A stretch of 64,000 nt of DNA, taken from assembly GCF_034190915.1 (NCBI RefSeq), contig NW_026947484.1, forward strand, positions 190,086,982-190,150,981, in the 5' to 3' direction. Below the pieces are notes generated by a model, which did not search any database, was not told the origin of the DNA, and saw nothing but the letters and a program-made list of their open reading frames with translations. This document shows, one piece after another, positions 1 to 10,920 of the stretch (positions are counted from its first letter, which is position 1; every line of letters begins with the position of its first letter). The stretch comes from Cavia porcellus (taxonomy: Eukaryota > Chordata > Mammalia > Rodentia > Caviidae). Both the position numbers and the translations under genes were made by a program.

Positions 1-1694
1 CACCAGCTCCCTCACCAGGCTCCCTCCTGCTTTCTCTGGTATCAATTCCTTGGCTCTTCCAGGAAGGCTCCAGGGTACGACAGACCCCGCCTGGGCCCTG
101 ACCGCCTGTGGAATGGTCCCTGTTGTCACACTCCCCTCCTGCCCTGTACTGATCAGTTTGGGTGTTTGTTTCCTCTGCCAGACCATGAATTCAGCTGAAG
201 AAAGGCTGGGAGCCCTGCCCAGAGAAGAGTGCTCAGTAAGTACTTCTCTGAATGGAACAGAACTGTGATTGGGAGAAGGCACAGAATCCATAGCTCTGCC
301 TGCGGTCTGCAGTCTCCTTCCCAGCCCTCCTGACCACAGAGTAGGGCCAGTGCTGGTGGCCCGGTCACTTAGAGATCTCCATCCTTAAATACAGTCATAG
401 ACCCAGGGCTGCATGTGACCTGAGCCCGGGCAACCCATCCCTGGCACAACTGGGAGGAAACACACCGTCCTGACAAGGAATGAAGCTGACCATAGCCGTG
501 TACCTTTCTTCAGAAGACAATGAAGCCGTCACTCAAAATGCATGGGTGGTGGGGTGGGGTGGGGTATGACAGTTCTTGATAGTTTGGGGAACCCTAGTTC
601 CAGTTTCTGAGACCTTTAGAGATGGATTGGTTCAATTCTTTGTCCTGTGCATGGACCTTTCAGTGAAAACCTTTGTCAGCACACAAGCATATGTAAACTC
701 ACATAACCTTGAATTTCTGTCATTGATAACAAAAACATCCCTGCCAGGTGCTGGGGTCCTCTGTAAGAGAACAGGTTGGGAAGATCAGCTGCAGCCAGGT
801 TAAGAATGACTCTAAATGCCATCCCACGGGCTTAGTTTATACTGTAGATGTGGCAATAGGCAGGCAGAGCTTATGAATGAATACCAGCATTGTGTGAGTC
901 CTAAGTGTGAGGGGGAGGTAAGAGCAGAGGCCGGTTGGAAATGCAAACTAAAATCACCCCCATATATCACAGAGGTCAAGGAGAAAGCAGATTGAATAAA
1001 AGCCTGATTTTGTTATGTAGGAAGGAGCAGCAAGGCTGTGATGAATGGGAAAGGAAAGGAGAAAGGTGGTCACGTCAAATAAATACGCATTTTTGAAACA
1101 CTGCAAACAGCTCTGTGTGCAAACATTAGTCACTGATACAAATGTGATCTCGGGGGTTTTATAAACAAGCAAGCCATTGCCAATACTCACATCTGGCAGA
1201 GGATACATCCATCATGTGTAAATACTTCACATAGCATCGATTATCCTGATCAATTTTAGGCATCTATCATTCTCTAGGCCTGCTACACAGTGTAGGGAAA
1301 TTACAAAGAAATAGAATGTTCTCATCCTTCTATGGCCATGGCTCACAGGAAAACAGCAAATAAATCTGTAGTAGACTTCAATGGCTAAAGAAAAAAATCA
1401 CTAGTTTGTTTTTCCTTAGAATTGTTTCTTAAATGAGATCGAGACGCTATCCTTTTCAAAAGTCACTGTGAAGACCATCTTCTTAGAACAGAGAAAGGTC
1501 AATAATGATTCAGAAGAAATATGGGTGAGAAATGCTTCAGAAGGGGAACCGGCATCACGGAATCTGATAGTGATGTTGCTTTAAGAGAAGAGAAAGATAG
1601 AAAAGTGGAAGCAGGTAAAGAATTGAGGTTTTCCCCTATAGACGAACAGCAGTCATAAGAAGTTTTGTCAGCAGCAAAAAGGCATATTAAGAAT
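1..1694. other. Intergenic sequence, no gene seen
   Basis: No convincing coding frame, RNA gene or well-preserved repeat was seen here. Open frames are short and lack recognisable domains. A short G/T-rich run lies at about 546-568. Confidence 0.5.
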
Positions 1695-1803
1695 TTTTTT
1701 TTTTTTTTTTGTCTTTTTTGTTTTTATCGGTACCAGGGATCGAACTCACAACTGCCTGCTTGCAAGGCAGGTGCTTATGCCGCTGAGCTAAATCCCCAGC
1801 CCC
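1695..1803 (-). repeat. ID SINE (tRNA-Ala-derived), full length, with TSD
   Basis: The minus strand reads as an ID element starting GGGGCTGGGGATTTAGCTCA, followed by a box-B-like GTTCGATCC and an A-rich tail, which appears as the T run at 1695-1710. The 7-bp duplication TAAGAAT flanks it at 1688-1694 and 1804-1810. It belongs to the youngest-looking ID subfamily of the window. Confidence 0.9.
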
Positions 1804-1954
1804 TAAGAATGGGTTTTGTAAATAGATTTTTCTAGGAAGACATAGAAAGCAACCCAGTCCCTCAGTGTGCAAATCAACAGAAGCAGAGACTGAGGCCCTT
1901 CAGTGGGGTGGGAGGAAAGGCAGGCACACACTGAGAAAAAAACTGGCAATTCCT

Positions 1955-2310
1955 GAACTGTCAACAGTGGCAGGTACTGCTCTGGTCATACAGTCCCTCA
2001 AAACAATCCTGAAGAGTAACTGTGAGTAGCCCCAAATCTAGAATGACAGGAAAGAGGCACAGAGAGGTTGAGTAGCTTGCCTGAGGCCACAAGGGTATTT
2101 TGCACACAGACGATTTTTTTTTCTTTTGGTGTGAAACACCATTTCCTGGGATATATTTTTTTTTATTCCTTTCCACTTTGTTTGGTAGGAACTGAGGCTC
2201 AGAGATTTTAAAATACTGTCATCTAGATGTGGACTCAGGCCTCATTCCAGCCCTGTCTCCCTAGCCAGGGTGTCCTGGTAAATGAACCTGTGTTCCACCC
2301 ATTACCCTAC
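1955..2310 (-). repeat. MIR-like SINE relics
   Basis: Two stretches (about 1955-2110 and 2170-2310) have the minus-strand MIR pattern: a gapped 'GGCACAGAGAGGTTGAGTAG' type core and 'ACTGAGGCTCAGAGA'. They are diverged and boundaries are approximate. Confidence 0.5.
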
Positions 2311-2342
2311 CTCACGTTCAATATTAAGTCAGACCATCTTCC

Positions 2343-2457
2343 TGGGGTTTATGTCTGTCTTATTGGTGCTTTTTGTCTGTTTTTGCAGAGCTGGAGATTG
2401 AACTCAGGGCCTCATGTAGGCAAGTACTCTTCCACAGAGTCACACTCACACCCCTGA
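2343..2457 (-). repeat. Old ID-like SINE
   Basis: The reverse complement shows a degraded ID body, including the complement of 'GATTGAACTCAGGGCCTCAT'. It is clearly more diverged than the element at 1695-1803. Confidence 0.55.
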
Positions 2458-2483
2458 TCCAAGAATACATTTTAAAAAGACCT

Positions 2484-2603
2484 AGGGCTGGGGATATGGC
2501 TCAGTGGTAGAGCTCTTGCCTTGCACGCACAAGGTCCTGGGTTTGATCCCCAGCACCATGAGGGAAAAACAAAACAAAATGAAAACAATCAAACAAAAAA
2601 ATG
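2484..2603 (+). repeat. ID SINE, older subfamily
   Basis: It begins AGGGCTGGGGATATGGCTCA, has box-B-like GTTTGATCCCCAGCACC and ends in an A-rich tail. The body matches the general rodent ID form (GTGGTAGAGC) rather than the young GGCATAAGCGCC form. Confidence 0.85.
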
Positions 2604-3365
2604 TACGAAAGAGACCTAGAAAGGGCCTGGGAGAAGCTGTGGTGTGGGTATGGGCTTCTCAAAGCCTAGAAAAGATTTCCTTCCATCCAGGAGAAGTCTC
2701 AGCATCTTTAAACATAAGTCCTCTGAATCTCCTAAAACCCAAGGTCTCTGGGGGGCAGCCTCAGCCCGTGGCAATAATTTCTAAAGGCACTGCCTTGAAG
2801 GCTCACAAATCCTCAGTTCATGCTCAGACATATAAATTGCATTAGCGCCATGGGTCGAGTGGTGTGGTCTCTGAGAGAAGGCTCTGAGCTTAGCTGTGCA
2901 CAACTGGGCACAATCAGGCCTAGCCCCCTCCAGGGCACTCGGGTGAGAGGGATGGGCCTTGTAATGCCGCGTTAGGGTGCAAGGAAAGGAGCCCATTTTC
3001 CTGCCAAGAATCTGACTGCGAGCAGGATGAAGCCCCTGCACTAGGCATACACGCTTGTGTACCCCAGAGCATTGTGGCTGGAATTAACAAGTTCACCGGA
3101 GACTGGGGCACAGAGTCTGCCGGAGGTGTAGGCTGAATGTGTTTTCCTGCAGGCAGCCCAAGCGGTTCCTTTGGTGCTTCTAGTTAGAAGTTTATTACTA
3201 TTCCAAAAAACATAGCACTTTTCATCTATCCACATTTATCTTGAACTCCTACTGTTTCCTGTCCTGGCTAAATCCTGAAGACCTCCACATGAATTGCAAA
3301 CAGCCTCTGACCTCAAGGCCTTGGTCTAGATAGGGACTATGGGCAGCAAACAGGGTAAGGGCTGG
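2604..3365. other. Intergenic sequence, nothing recognised
   Basis: Mixed-composition sequence without a supportable gene. Overlapping short frames on the minus strand (about 2780-3235) have no recognisable domain. Confidence 0.45.
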
Positions 3366-3520
3366 AGGACTCTGGGAAGGGTTAGAGGCACACAGACCTG
3401 AGTTCAGGTTTTAGCCCCCACACTCACTAGCTGTATAGCCTTGGACAAGCCATTTGAATAGCCTTTGTGTCTTCATTTGCAGGGTTGTATGGGGGTCATG
3501 CTAGCACCTGTAACAGGGTA
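3366..3520 (+). repeat. MIR SINE
   Basis: Plus-strand MIR signature: 'ACCTGAGTTCAGG', then 'CACTCACTAGCTGTATAGCC', 'GGACAAGCCA' and a 'TTCATTTGCAGGG' 3' part. It is ancient and diverged. Confidence 0.7.
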
Positions 3521-3599
3521 AAGGCAGGAAGGTGACCCAAGTCCAGTGGCCATCTAGGGATAGCATCTACATATCTGGTAGATATAAATCTATCCTGAT

Positions 3600-3914
3600 T
3601 GATAGGATTATTTCCAAAAGATATGAAGTATAAAACAAAAGAGGCCTTTATTCTGAGAACACGGAGAAAGATACCCCCCACCCACCCTCGCCCGCGGGCG
3701 TTATATAAGTAGCCTAAGCTTAGGGTAGTGCCCTAAGGCCATTAGAGATGCACAGGTATTTCATTGGCACACGTTTGGCGCCGGGGCAGATTCCTAAGGG
3801 TGGGGGGAGATAGAGTCACAGGTAAATCTCTAGGGGCCTGGGAGAGAGGAGCTCCCTGGTTCCGGCTGAGGCTTTTTCTGGCTACAGTGTCCGGTCTGGG
3901 CCAAAATCCTTTCA
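3600..3914 (-). mobile_element. Solo LTR, family A, copy 1
   Basis: On the minus strand the element runs from TGAAAGGATT to ...CTATCA, so it has TG...CA ends. The direct duplication CTGAT flanks it at 3595-3599 and 3915-3919. It contains a TTATATAA box (about 3701) and an AATAAA polyadenylation signal (complement of TTTATT near 3642), in the order expected for U3-R-U5. It is clearly homologous to 43735-44093. No internal retroviral region adjoins it, so it is a solo LTR. The 5-bp duplication would suit an ERVL/MaLR-type element, but the family is not named here. Confidence 0.8.
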
Positions 3915-3997
3915 CTGATTGGATTTGCTACAGATTCGGGAGGGGTTAAATAGGGGAATAAATAGGCCTAGCACAGGACATCGTTAAGATACAGAAA

Positions 3998-4095
3998 CTA
4001 AACCAGGTGTGGTGGTGCCTGCCTGGAATCTCAGTGCTCAGGGAGTTTGAGACAGGAGGATCACAGTTCAAGTCCCGCTTAATCCATTTTGCCAG
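3998..4095 (+). repeat. B1-like SINE fragment
   Basis: Shows 'CCAGGTGTGGTGGTGCCTGC' and 'GACAGGAGGATCAC...GTTCAAG', the left part of a B1. The right part is absent. Confidence 0.75.
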
Positions 4096-5570
4096 ACCTG
4101 TCAAAGTAGAAAGAAAAAAGTCACTAACTGTTCTGTATGACCCAGTGATAATGAACCCATGACATTACACCTTTATCAAAACCCATGGAAGACACAATAC
4201 CAAGACTGGAAACCTAAAGTTAATTCCAAACGTGATAACAATGTACCTGTACTGATTCGTCAATTGTAACAAATGTAAAACCCTAATACAAGATGTAAAG
4301 AATACAAAAGGGACAGATACAGAAAATCTCTCTACTCTCCAATCAATTAGTCCATAAAACTAAAATTGTACTTTAAAAATAAGTGAATAAAGCCAAGCTG
4401 GGAAAGAGAAAAACCTAAGACAGACCTATGTAAACAAAGGCGGAGAGCCTCATGACATGAACCTGGCACCTTGGTGTCTAAAAGGACCGTGAGCCACAGG
4501 GGTGTCTATGCTTTACCCCGAGATGAGAAGTAGATGGTAAATATTCCAACAAGGTGCTAACATGCTGGGGGAGCCATATTTAGCTTGCCCCTAGACAGAC
4601 TCGAAGCTGTAGCAGGGACCAGGAAAGAAATGACAGTCTCTGTTAACACAGCAGGAACTGGCTAGAAAAAAGGGCTGAGGTGCCAGAGAGATCCCGAAGT
4701 TATCTTGGACAGGGCCTGGTGAACGGCTGAGCGGGTGAGGGAATGATAGATTGCTGTGGGCGGCAGGGGGAGAGGAGTCCAGGGAATGCCAGGTTTGCAG
4801 CTTCCCAGCTCAGTGGGTGGCAGGCCATTCTTTCAGAGATCTGGAATGAAGGGGCAGATCCGAAGACACAATGACCAGCCAGCTGCAACATGTTTTGAGA
4901 GTATGTCTTTGCAGATGTTGTGCAAAACCCTTTCTGGAATTCTCCTGACCTGGCCCTTTAAGACTGGGGGTTGGGGGTAGGCGGTCACTGTCTGCAGACT
5001 TGGGCTCAAGCTTGCACGTTTGGGTGTTGCACTTGTGAGAGAGGTCTCTCCAGGGCTGAGTGGAGGGTAGTTGCAGGTAGCTTCTCCACTGGATTGGGGT
5101 ACTCACCTGGCTGCTGGAGCCCCTCACTGTGACACATTGTAAACTAGGTTTGAGGCCTAAAAGAAGGTGCCACTGCCACTGAGAGCCACAACCCAGGCTC
5201 CTCGTACCAGCCAAAGGCTTTCAACACCTCATGCCATCTCCCTTTGCAGCAGCTTGCTCTGTGGGGACCCTGCCACCTCTGCAAGGAACATGACCTCACT
5301 GCTGCCAACCCTGACGCCCTCCTCAGAGGCTGACCAAGGTTCCACTATGCTATCCTAGCACCCTATTTCACTCAGTTCTTGGCCCCTTAGAAATGATAAT
5401 TTTAAAATCACAGGGGCAGGTGATTTTAAACCATAGCAATGACCTAGAAGACAACACTCAGGGTTACTTCTGAACATTCAGTTCATCTTCATTCATCAAA
5501 TTCTAATAGTATTAGAATTCTAATAGGCATAAAATTTAAAATGAAGTGACCCAAAGTAACATCAGCAAGC
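4096..5570. other. Intergenic sequence, no gene seen
   Basis: No gene supported. A minus-strand frame of 134 codons at 4810-5214 is open but has no recognised domain or codon signature. Confidence 0.45.
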
Positions 5571-5733
5571 CAGGCGTGGTGGCACACATCTGTAATCCCA
5601 GCACTCAAGAGGCCGAGGAAGGAAAATCATTGCAAGTTCAAGAGCAAATTGGGCTACAAAATGAGTACATGGCCAACCTGAACTGCATAGCAAGATATTA
5701 TCTCAAAAAGAAAACAACAACAACAAAAAAAAC
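5571..5733 (+). repeat. B1 SINE
   Basis: Begins 'GCCAGGCGTGGTGGCACACA', contains 'GTAATCCCAGCACTC' and ends 'CTCAAAAAG' plus an A-rich tail. It carries the internal duplicated segment usual in rodent B1. Confidence 0.9.
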
Positions 5734-5869
5734 CAAAGTGACATCAGCAAAACGTCACAGGGAGGACTCTGAGGATCTCTGCGCCACCCAAGCAATAAAA
5801 ACACTGCTCTGAGTTGTCAGAATCAACTTTTTCCAAACTCTGAACAGAAGGCTTCCAGGAATCTGGGAA

Positions 5870-6083
5870 GTGTGTATCCAAGAAAGCATGTGTCCTCTCA
5901 AAGGCGTGGGCATGAATGTTTATAGCAATAATATTCACAATAATCCAAAAGTGGTAACAACTCCAATGTTCAGCTGATGAAAAGACAAATATAATATGGT
6001 AAATTCATACCCTGGAAAATTACTGAGCCATAAAAAGGCTGATACAGGCTACAACATGGATGTACCTTGAAAACACTATGATA

Positions 6084-6117
<34 letters not shown>

Positions 6118-6370
6118 CAGACACAAAGAACAGTATAGTGTATGGCTCTTATTTATACGCAATCTCCAAAACAGAAAAATATGTAGGGACAAAAATGTGG
6201 TTTCCCAAGGCTGAGAAAGGAGAAAGGGGGGAGTGATGAAAGTCAACATGGAGGATTTTAGGGGGCTGCAGAAAATATTCTTGATGTTGGTAGGGGTGGT
6301 GGCTGTACCTATGCAATGAGGTAATAATGGCTGACATGTTGATTTCTATTTCTGGGGTGGAGATCAAACC
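5870..6370 (+). repeat. L1 3'-end fragment (sense)
   Basis: The series 'TTTATAGCAATAATATTCACA', 'CCAAAAGTGG' and 'ATTACTGAGCCATAAAAAGG' is the 3' ORF2/3'UTR part of an L1. A 28-base A run lies at about 6088-6115. No intact reading frame remains. Confidence 0.7.
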
Positions 6371-6967
6371 CAGGACCTCTCAATGATTTCCAAAAGGTTA
6401 AATTTTTGTGGCATATAATTATATCTCAATTTTTAATGGCAATTATTAAACTGAAAATATAAACAAAAAAATAAAAGGAACAAGAGCAAAACACATAAAC
6501 CGTGTGTGCTGCCTTCCTGTTTGGAACTCCTCAGTCCCTCGTTGCTCTTAGCATGAGTTACAAGCCTGCGTGACCCGGTTCCTGGCCACCCCTTCCCTAG
6601 GCTTCCTATGCGCGGAAGCCTGCTGGCCTCTGCTCCGTCCTGGCACTTGTTCCCATTCCCCAGACACTGTAGCCTGCAGCTTGCTGAAGTGTCCCTCAGT
6701 CCCTCTGCCTCCCCGACCTGTTCACCCCACAGCATGCCATACTGACCACTTACTATACCCCTATTTGCCCTCTTTTTCCTTAACCTAGTAGAGATGTGTG
6801 CCTTGCTCACACATGTGGGAACTCACGCACACTTTTTGAATAGTGACCACATACATGGCTTGTCATCATCTGAGATATCATAGCTTCTCATATTTTCTTC
6901 TTGACTTTGCCATCCATCTCTAAGGGGAGATATTTACTCTAATGGATTCTCTAGATAGGAATTTCTT
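6371..6967. other. Intergenic sequence with possible L2 relic
   Basis: The stretch about 6490-6780 has a C/T-rich pattern reminiscent of the L2 3' region ('CCTGGCCACC...CTTCC...TGCTCCGTCCTGG'). The match is by eye only. No gene seen. Confidence 0.3.
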
Positions 6968-7106
6968 AGGTTTTTTTTGAGACAAAGTCTTCTTATATAG
7001 GACACTGGCCTTGAACTTACTATATAGCCCCGGCTGTCCTCAAACTCAAGGCAATCCTCCAGCCTCAGCCCAAGTGCTGAGATTATGAGCTGCACCACAC
7101 CTGGCC
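6968..7106 (-). repeat. B1 SINE
   Basis: Reverse complement of a B1: starts with a T-rich tail and 'GAGACAAAGTCTTC', and ends 'CACCACACCTGGCC'. Moderately diverged. Confidence 0.85.
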
Positions 7107-7611
7107 TGGATAGAAATTTCTGAACCCTGGGAAGCACATATAATAGTGCTTTTCTCTCCATACATCATTAAGAGGTGCAGTACAGTTAGCCAAGAGTGAG
7201 ATCTTCATAGGAATATTTCAGAGCATGATGAAGTCCTGTAGGCCACATTAGTAGCTCGCCAGGGAGCAGAAGGGGCTACAGGAGTACGGAGTCTCACCTT
7301 CCTGCCAAATGTCTTGTTTTCACCACTTGTGGACACAGAGCAATGCGGTCTGGTGCCCTGCCTGCCCTGTACAGTAGACACTAGCCATGCTTGACCTCAA
7401 AAACTGTCCAGGCAGAAGCTAACCTGGAGGAAGGCCTGCTCTTCAGGGTCGGGAGAGAATCCTGGAAATCTTCCAGATTTTCCCGAGCTAATACTGATTC
7501 TTTCCTCAACCCATACCATCCACTCAGGCAAACACCTTCATGTCTTAGGTGTGTTGATGACAGTCACTAAGAGTGCTGCATGTTTCTCACGAGTACCAAA
7601 AGTTCTTTTCT
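7107..7611. other. Intergenic sequence, nothing recognised
   Basis: No gene, RNA or clear repeat could be supported in this stretch. Confidence 0.4.
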
Positions 7612-7762
7612 AGCTGGGCGTGATGGCACACTCCTGTAATCCCAGCACTCGGGAGGCTGAGGCAGGAGAATCGTTCACAAGTTCGAGACCCAACAAAGAG
7701 AGCTCAAGGCCAGCCTGAACTGTATAGTGAGACCATGTCTCAAAAAAGCAGACAAAACAATT
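7612..7762 (+). repeat. B1 SINE
   Basis: Begins 'AGCTGGGCGTGATGGCACAC', contains 'AATCCCAGCACTCGGGAGGC' and ends 'CATGTCTCAAAAAAGC'. Confidence 0.9.
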
Positions 7763-7957
7763 CTCTTTTATATATATATATTCCCATTTTTTTTGCACAC
7801 TTATCTGTTTCCTCAGATAAATTCTTTAAATTCTTTAGATTAGAGAGTAGTAATACTTTCTAGTTTGAGATGTATTATCAGATTGTCCTCCCAAAAGGGA
7901 AGCAACCAATTTAAGACCTCTCCAGTAGAATATGAAGCCCTGTTTCTGTTTTGCTTT

Positions 7958-8072
7958 TGAGGCAGGTCATCTCCATGTTTCCCAGGCTAGTCTCAAACTG
8001 ATCCCTCAAGCAATTCTCCTGCCTCGGTCTCCTCAGAACCTGGACTATAGGTGTACCCCCATGCCCAGCTAG
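7958..8072 (-). repeat. B1-like SINE, diverged
   Basis: Reverse complement of a B1-type element: 'TTGAGGCAGGTC...CCCAGGCTAGTCTCAAACTG...CCTGCCTC...CATGCCCAGCT'. Confidence 0.7.
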
Positions 8073-8160
8073 TTCTGTCTTTGAAGGCATCTTCCAAGAG
8101 CTCTTTCCCAAACCCTACCTCCCCAAATTTGTTGTTCATGGAAATGAAAGTAGACTCCTC

Positions 8161-8278
8161 GGGGCCAGGGATTTAGCTCAGCGGCATAAGCGCCTGCCTT
8201 GCAAGCAGGCAGTCGTGAGTTCGATCCCCGGTACCGATAAAAAGGAAAAAGACAAAAAAAAAAAAAAAAAGAAAGAAA
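8161..8278 (+). repeat. ID SINE, young subfamily, with TSD
   Basis: Full-length ID of the GGCATAAGCGCCTGCC type, with intact box-A-like and box-B-like segments and an AAAAAGGAAAAAGAC plus A-run tail. A 15-bp duplication flanks it (8146-8160 and 8279-8293, one mismatch), proving retroposition. It is tRNA-like in its first 75 bases but is a SINE, not a tRNA gene. Confidence 0.93.
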
Positions 8279-8293
8279 GAAAGTAGATTCCTC

Positions 8294-8787
8294 TCTCTCT
8301 CTCTGGAGAATTTGGCAGAGCAGAAATTCATCCTTTAGAATGGTGTGAGAGCTGAGAGGCATCCTTACCTCCCGGGCAAACAGAAGCAGTATGTCAGGCA
8401 GCTACACTCCTCAGTGAGAGGGTCCTGAGCCACAGCTGCTCTGTGCCCAGGCATGCAGAGAATTCCCAGTGAGAGGAAGCAGCCTTCGTGTGAGTCCCTC
8501 AAACACCCCAGACTCTTCAACAGAGCTGCTTCGGGAGGAGCCGTGCCAAGCCGGAAAGGAGTCATGCCAAGTTGTCCTCAAACCATTCTCTCTGGGCCCT
8601 TCTCCATCTTTCCTCGCCCCCGCTTCTAGTTAAATTCAGACTTATTCCTAATAAAATAAAAAAGGCATAGTTAAACAACAAGAGAGCATTCTCGTCCTAC
8701 ATCAAAGAGACAAAGATTTGAAAACTGAAAACGGTGTTGTTGCAAATGCCCTGAGCCTGAAGAGCTCTTGTGCTGGGCCAGGAGGTA
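8294..8787. other. Intergenic sequence, short CT run only
   Basis: A short (CT)n tract at about 8290-8305. No gene supported. Confidence 0.4.
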
Positions 8788-8900
8788 GCTACGTGGTTAG
8801 AACACTCACCTGGCACCTGGCACCTGGCACCTGGCACCTGGCACATGGTTAGAGCACTCACCTGGCCCTGGGTTTGATCATGAGCAGCCCCACACCCCAT
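8788..8900 (+). repeat. ID-like relic with 7-bp CACCTGG expansion
   Basis: 'GGTTAGAACACTCACCTGG' is followed by about five tandem copies of CACCTGG/CTGGCAC (8807-8844), then 'GGTTAGAGCACTCACCTGG' again and a box-B-like 'GGGTTTGATCATGAGCAGCC'. The expansion therefore sits inside the tRNA-like body of an old ID element. Confidence 0.6.
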
Positions 8901-9284
8901 AGAAAGAAAATGAGCTTCCACATTGCCAGCAAGAGTGAGAAGGGCCAGTAGATACCCACAGCCACAGAAATGTCCACACTCATCAACATAGCAGTTCCGC
9001 CTCTCAGAGTCTGCTGCAAGGGAATTCCTGGATGTCATCACAGGTTTTATATACAAAGATGCTCTTTCTAACATTATTCATAGCAGCAACACATCTAGAC
9101 CCTATAAAAATATTCCAGGGTAGTGGAGGGATTACACAAATGCAAACAAACAAACAAAAACTCGAAATAGTAAATACCCCTGAATATCATGTTTAGAAAT
9201 ATTTAATAACATAAAAAAGAATTGTTGACCTGTGAAATGAAACAAGAGAGTACTGCCAAGTTGGACACACATGTGTGTTCTCAG

Positions 9285-9600
9285 CTTTCCATTTCTGTAA
9301 CAAAAAACCTGAGATAAATCAATTGATAAACAAAAAAGGTTTATTTTGGCTTTCAATTTTGGAGTTTCCATCTATGATGGGGAGAATCCAATGCTTTTAG
9401 GCCTCTGATCAGGTGGCAGTCCATTATGGCAGGAAAACTAATCACTGCAAGGCAGGGAAGTGAAAGAGAAAGAGCCCAGGATCCCATAGTCCCTGCAAGC
9501 AAGGCCCCCAGGGACCTCAGACTGCCCACAGGGCCCCACCCCAGTAGCCCTAAGCTGGACACAGAGCTTAACAATGGGCTTTGCTGAAACTTCACAACCT
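9285..9600 (-). repeat. MaLR-type LTR relic
   Basis: The plus strand shows 'TTTCTGTAACAAAAAACCTGAGATAA' and 'AGGTTTATTTTGGC', the antisense 3' end pattern of mammalian MaLR LTRs. GC-rich U3-like sequence follows. Resemblance is by eye and boundaries are approximate. Confidence 0.55.
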
Positions 9601-9894
9601 AAATTCTAGCAGTGTGTGATAATTTAAATGTTAGACATGGCAAGAAGCCTGGAAGTATATTCACTAAAATATTTACATGGTTACTCTGGATTAAGTATAG
9701 TTATTATAATTGCCTCTTTATTCCTTTATGTGTTTCCCAAATATTCTTTTAGGAGCATACACTATTTTTAAATTGAAAAAAAAGCGTATTAAATTTAAAA
9801 GTCCTATCATTTTTCAAGACTCAGATTAAATTATATTTTTCCTGGAAAACCTCCCACATGGATATGGCAAGTGTTAGAAAGGGTTAACATGATC

Positions 9895-10020
9895 CATTCC
9901 TGAGGTACAGTGCTGCGTGCTGCAAACCCAGCTGCTTAGGAGGCTGAGGCAGGAAGATGAGCTTTCTAGGCTGGCCTGAGCAACTTAGTGAAACCGTGTC
10001 TCAAAAAAATAAAGACAAAA
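9895..10020 (+). repeat. B1-like SINE
   Basis: 'GCTGCTTAGGAGGCTGAGGC', 'GCTGGCCTGAGCAAC' and 'GTGTCTCAAAAAAATAAAG' mark a diverged B1. Confidence 0.8.
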
Positions 10021-10784
10021 AAAACATAAAATGAAATAAAACAAAGACAAGTTCCTGTAACTGTCAGGTCTGATCATTGAGCACAGGTTTTACCCTTTTT
10101 AGCAACAGTCATGCCAACCTGTCTTACTTTAGAGTTACTTTTAAAAATGTCGGCCCCAACAATTAAACAGAGTGGGGGGGGGAGAGAAGGAGCGCCAACA
10201 ACAGGAAAATAACATGATGTGGATAAGACAATACATATCAGTTATAATCGTCAGTGTGAATGGTCTCAATTCACCAATCAAAAGACGCAGACTAGCAGAA
10301 TGGACCAAGAAGCAAGATCCAACAATATGCTGTATACAAGAAACACATTTAATTCAAAAAGAAATTCATAGACTAAAAGTCAAAGGATGGAAAACAACGC
10401 TCCATGTGACATGAACGGGGGAAAAAAGCAGAGGCAGCTATTCTATTTGCAAAGTGAATTTCAAGTTACAAGATTAAGAGAGATAAAGAAGGTCACTACA
10501 TCCCTGTAAAGGTAAGATTTCAACAGGAAGAGATAACAATCATAAATATATGTGTGACAAATACTAGTGTACTCAACTATATAAAGCAGATAGTAATGGG
10601 TATGAAAAATCAAACAAGCACTAATATAATTTTATTGAGGGATCTCAATACCCCACTGTCACAAAAAGACAGAGCAATCAGACAAAAAATCAACAATGAA
10701 ATAATAGAACTGAACTACACTTTTGAACAAATGGACTTAGTAGGTGTCTACAGTGTATCACCCCACAAAATCTGAATACACATT

Positions 10785-10920
10785 CTGGCCTGTAATCCCA
10801 ATCCTACGGAGGCTGAGGCAGGGGGAACACTGCAAGTCTGGGGCCTACCTGGGCAGCAAAGAGAATTCAAGACCAGCCTGAACTGCACAGTAAAACTGTC
10901 TCAAAAAGACCAAAAAAAGA
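10785..10920 (+). repeat. B1 SINE nested in the L1
   Basis: 'CTGTAATCCCAATCC', 'GAGGCTGAGGCAGG', 'AAGACCAGCCTGAACTGCAC' and 'CTCAAAAAGACC' interrupt the L1 ORF2 reading. The B1 is missing its first bases. Confidence 0.85.

Noticed and set aside
8161..8235. tRNA-like sequence with A- and B-box-like segments
   Set aside because: It has an A-rich tail, target-site duplications and many sister copies, so it is an ID SINE and not a tRNA gene. The same applies to all other ID copies.
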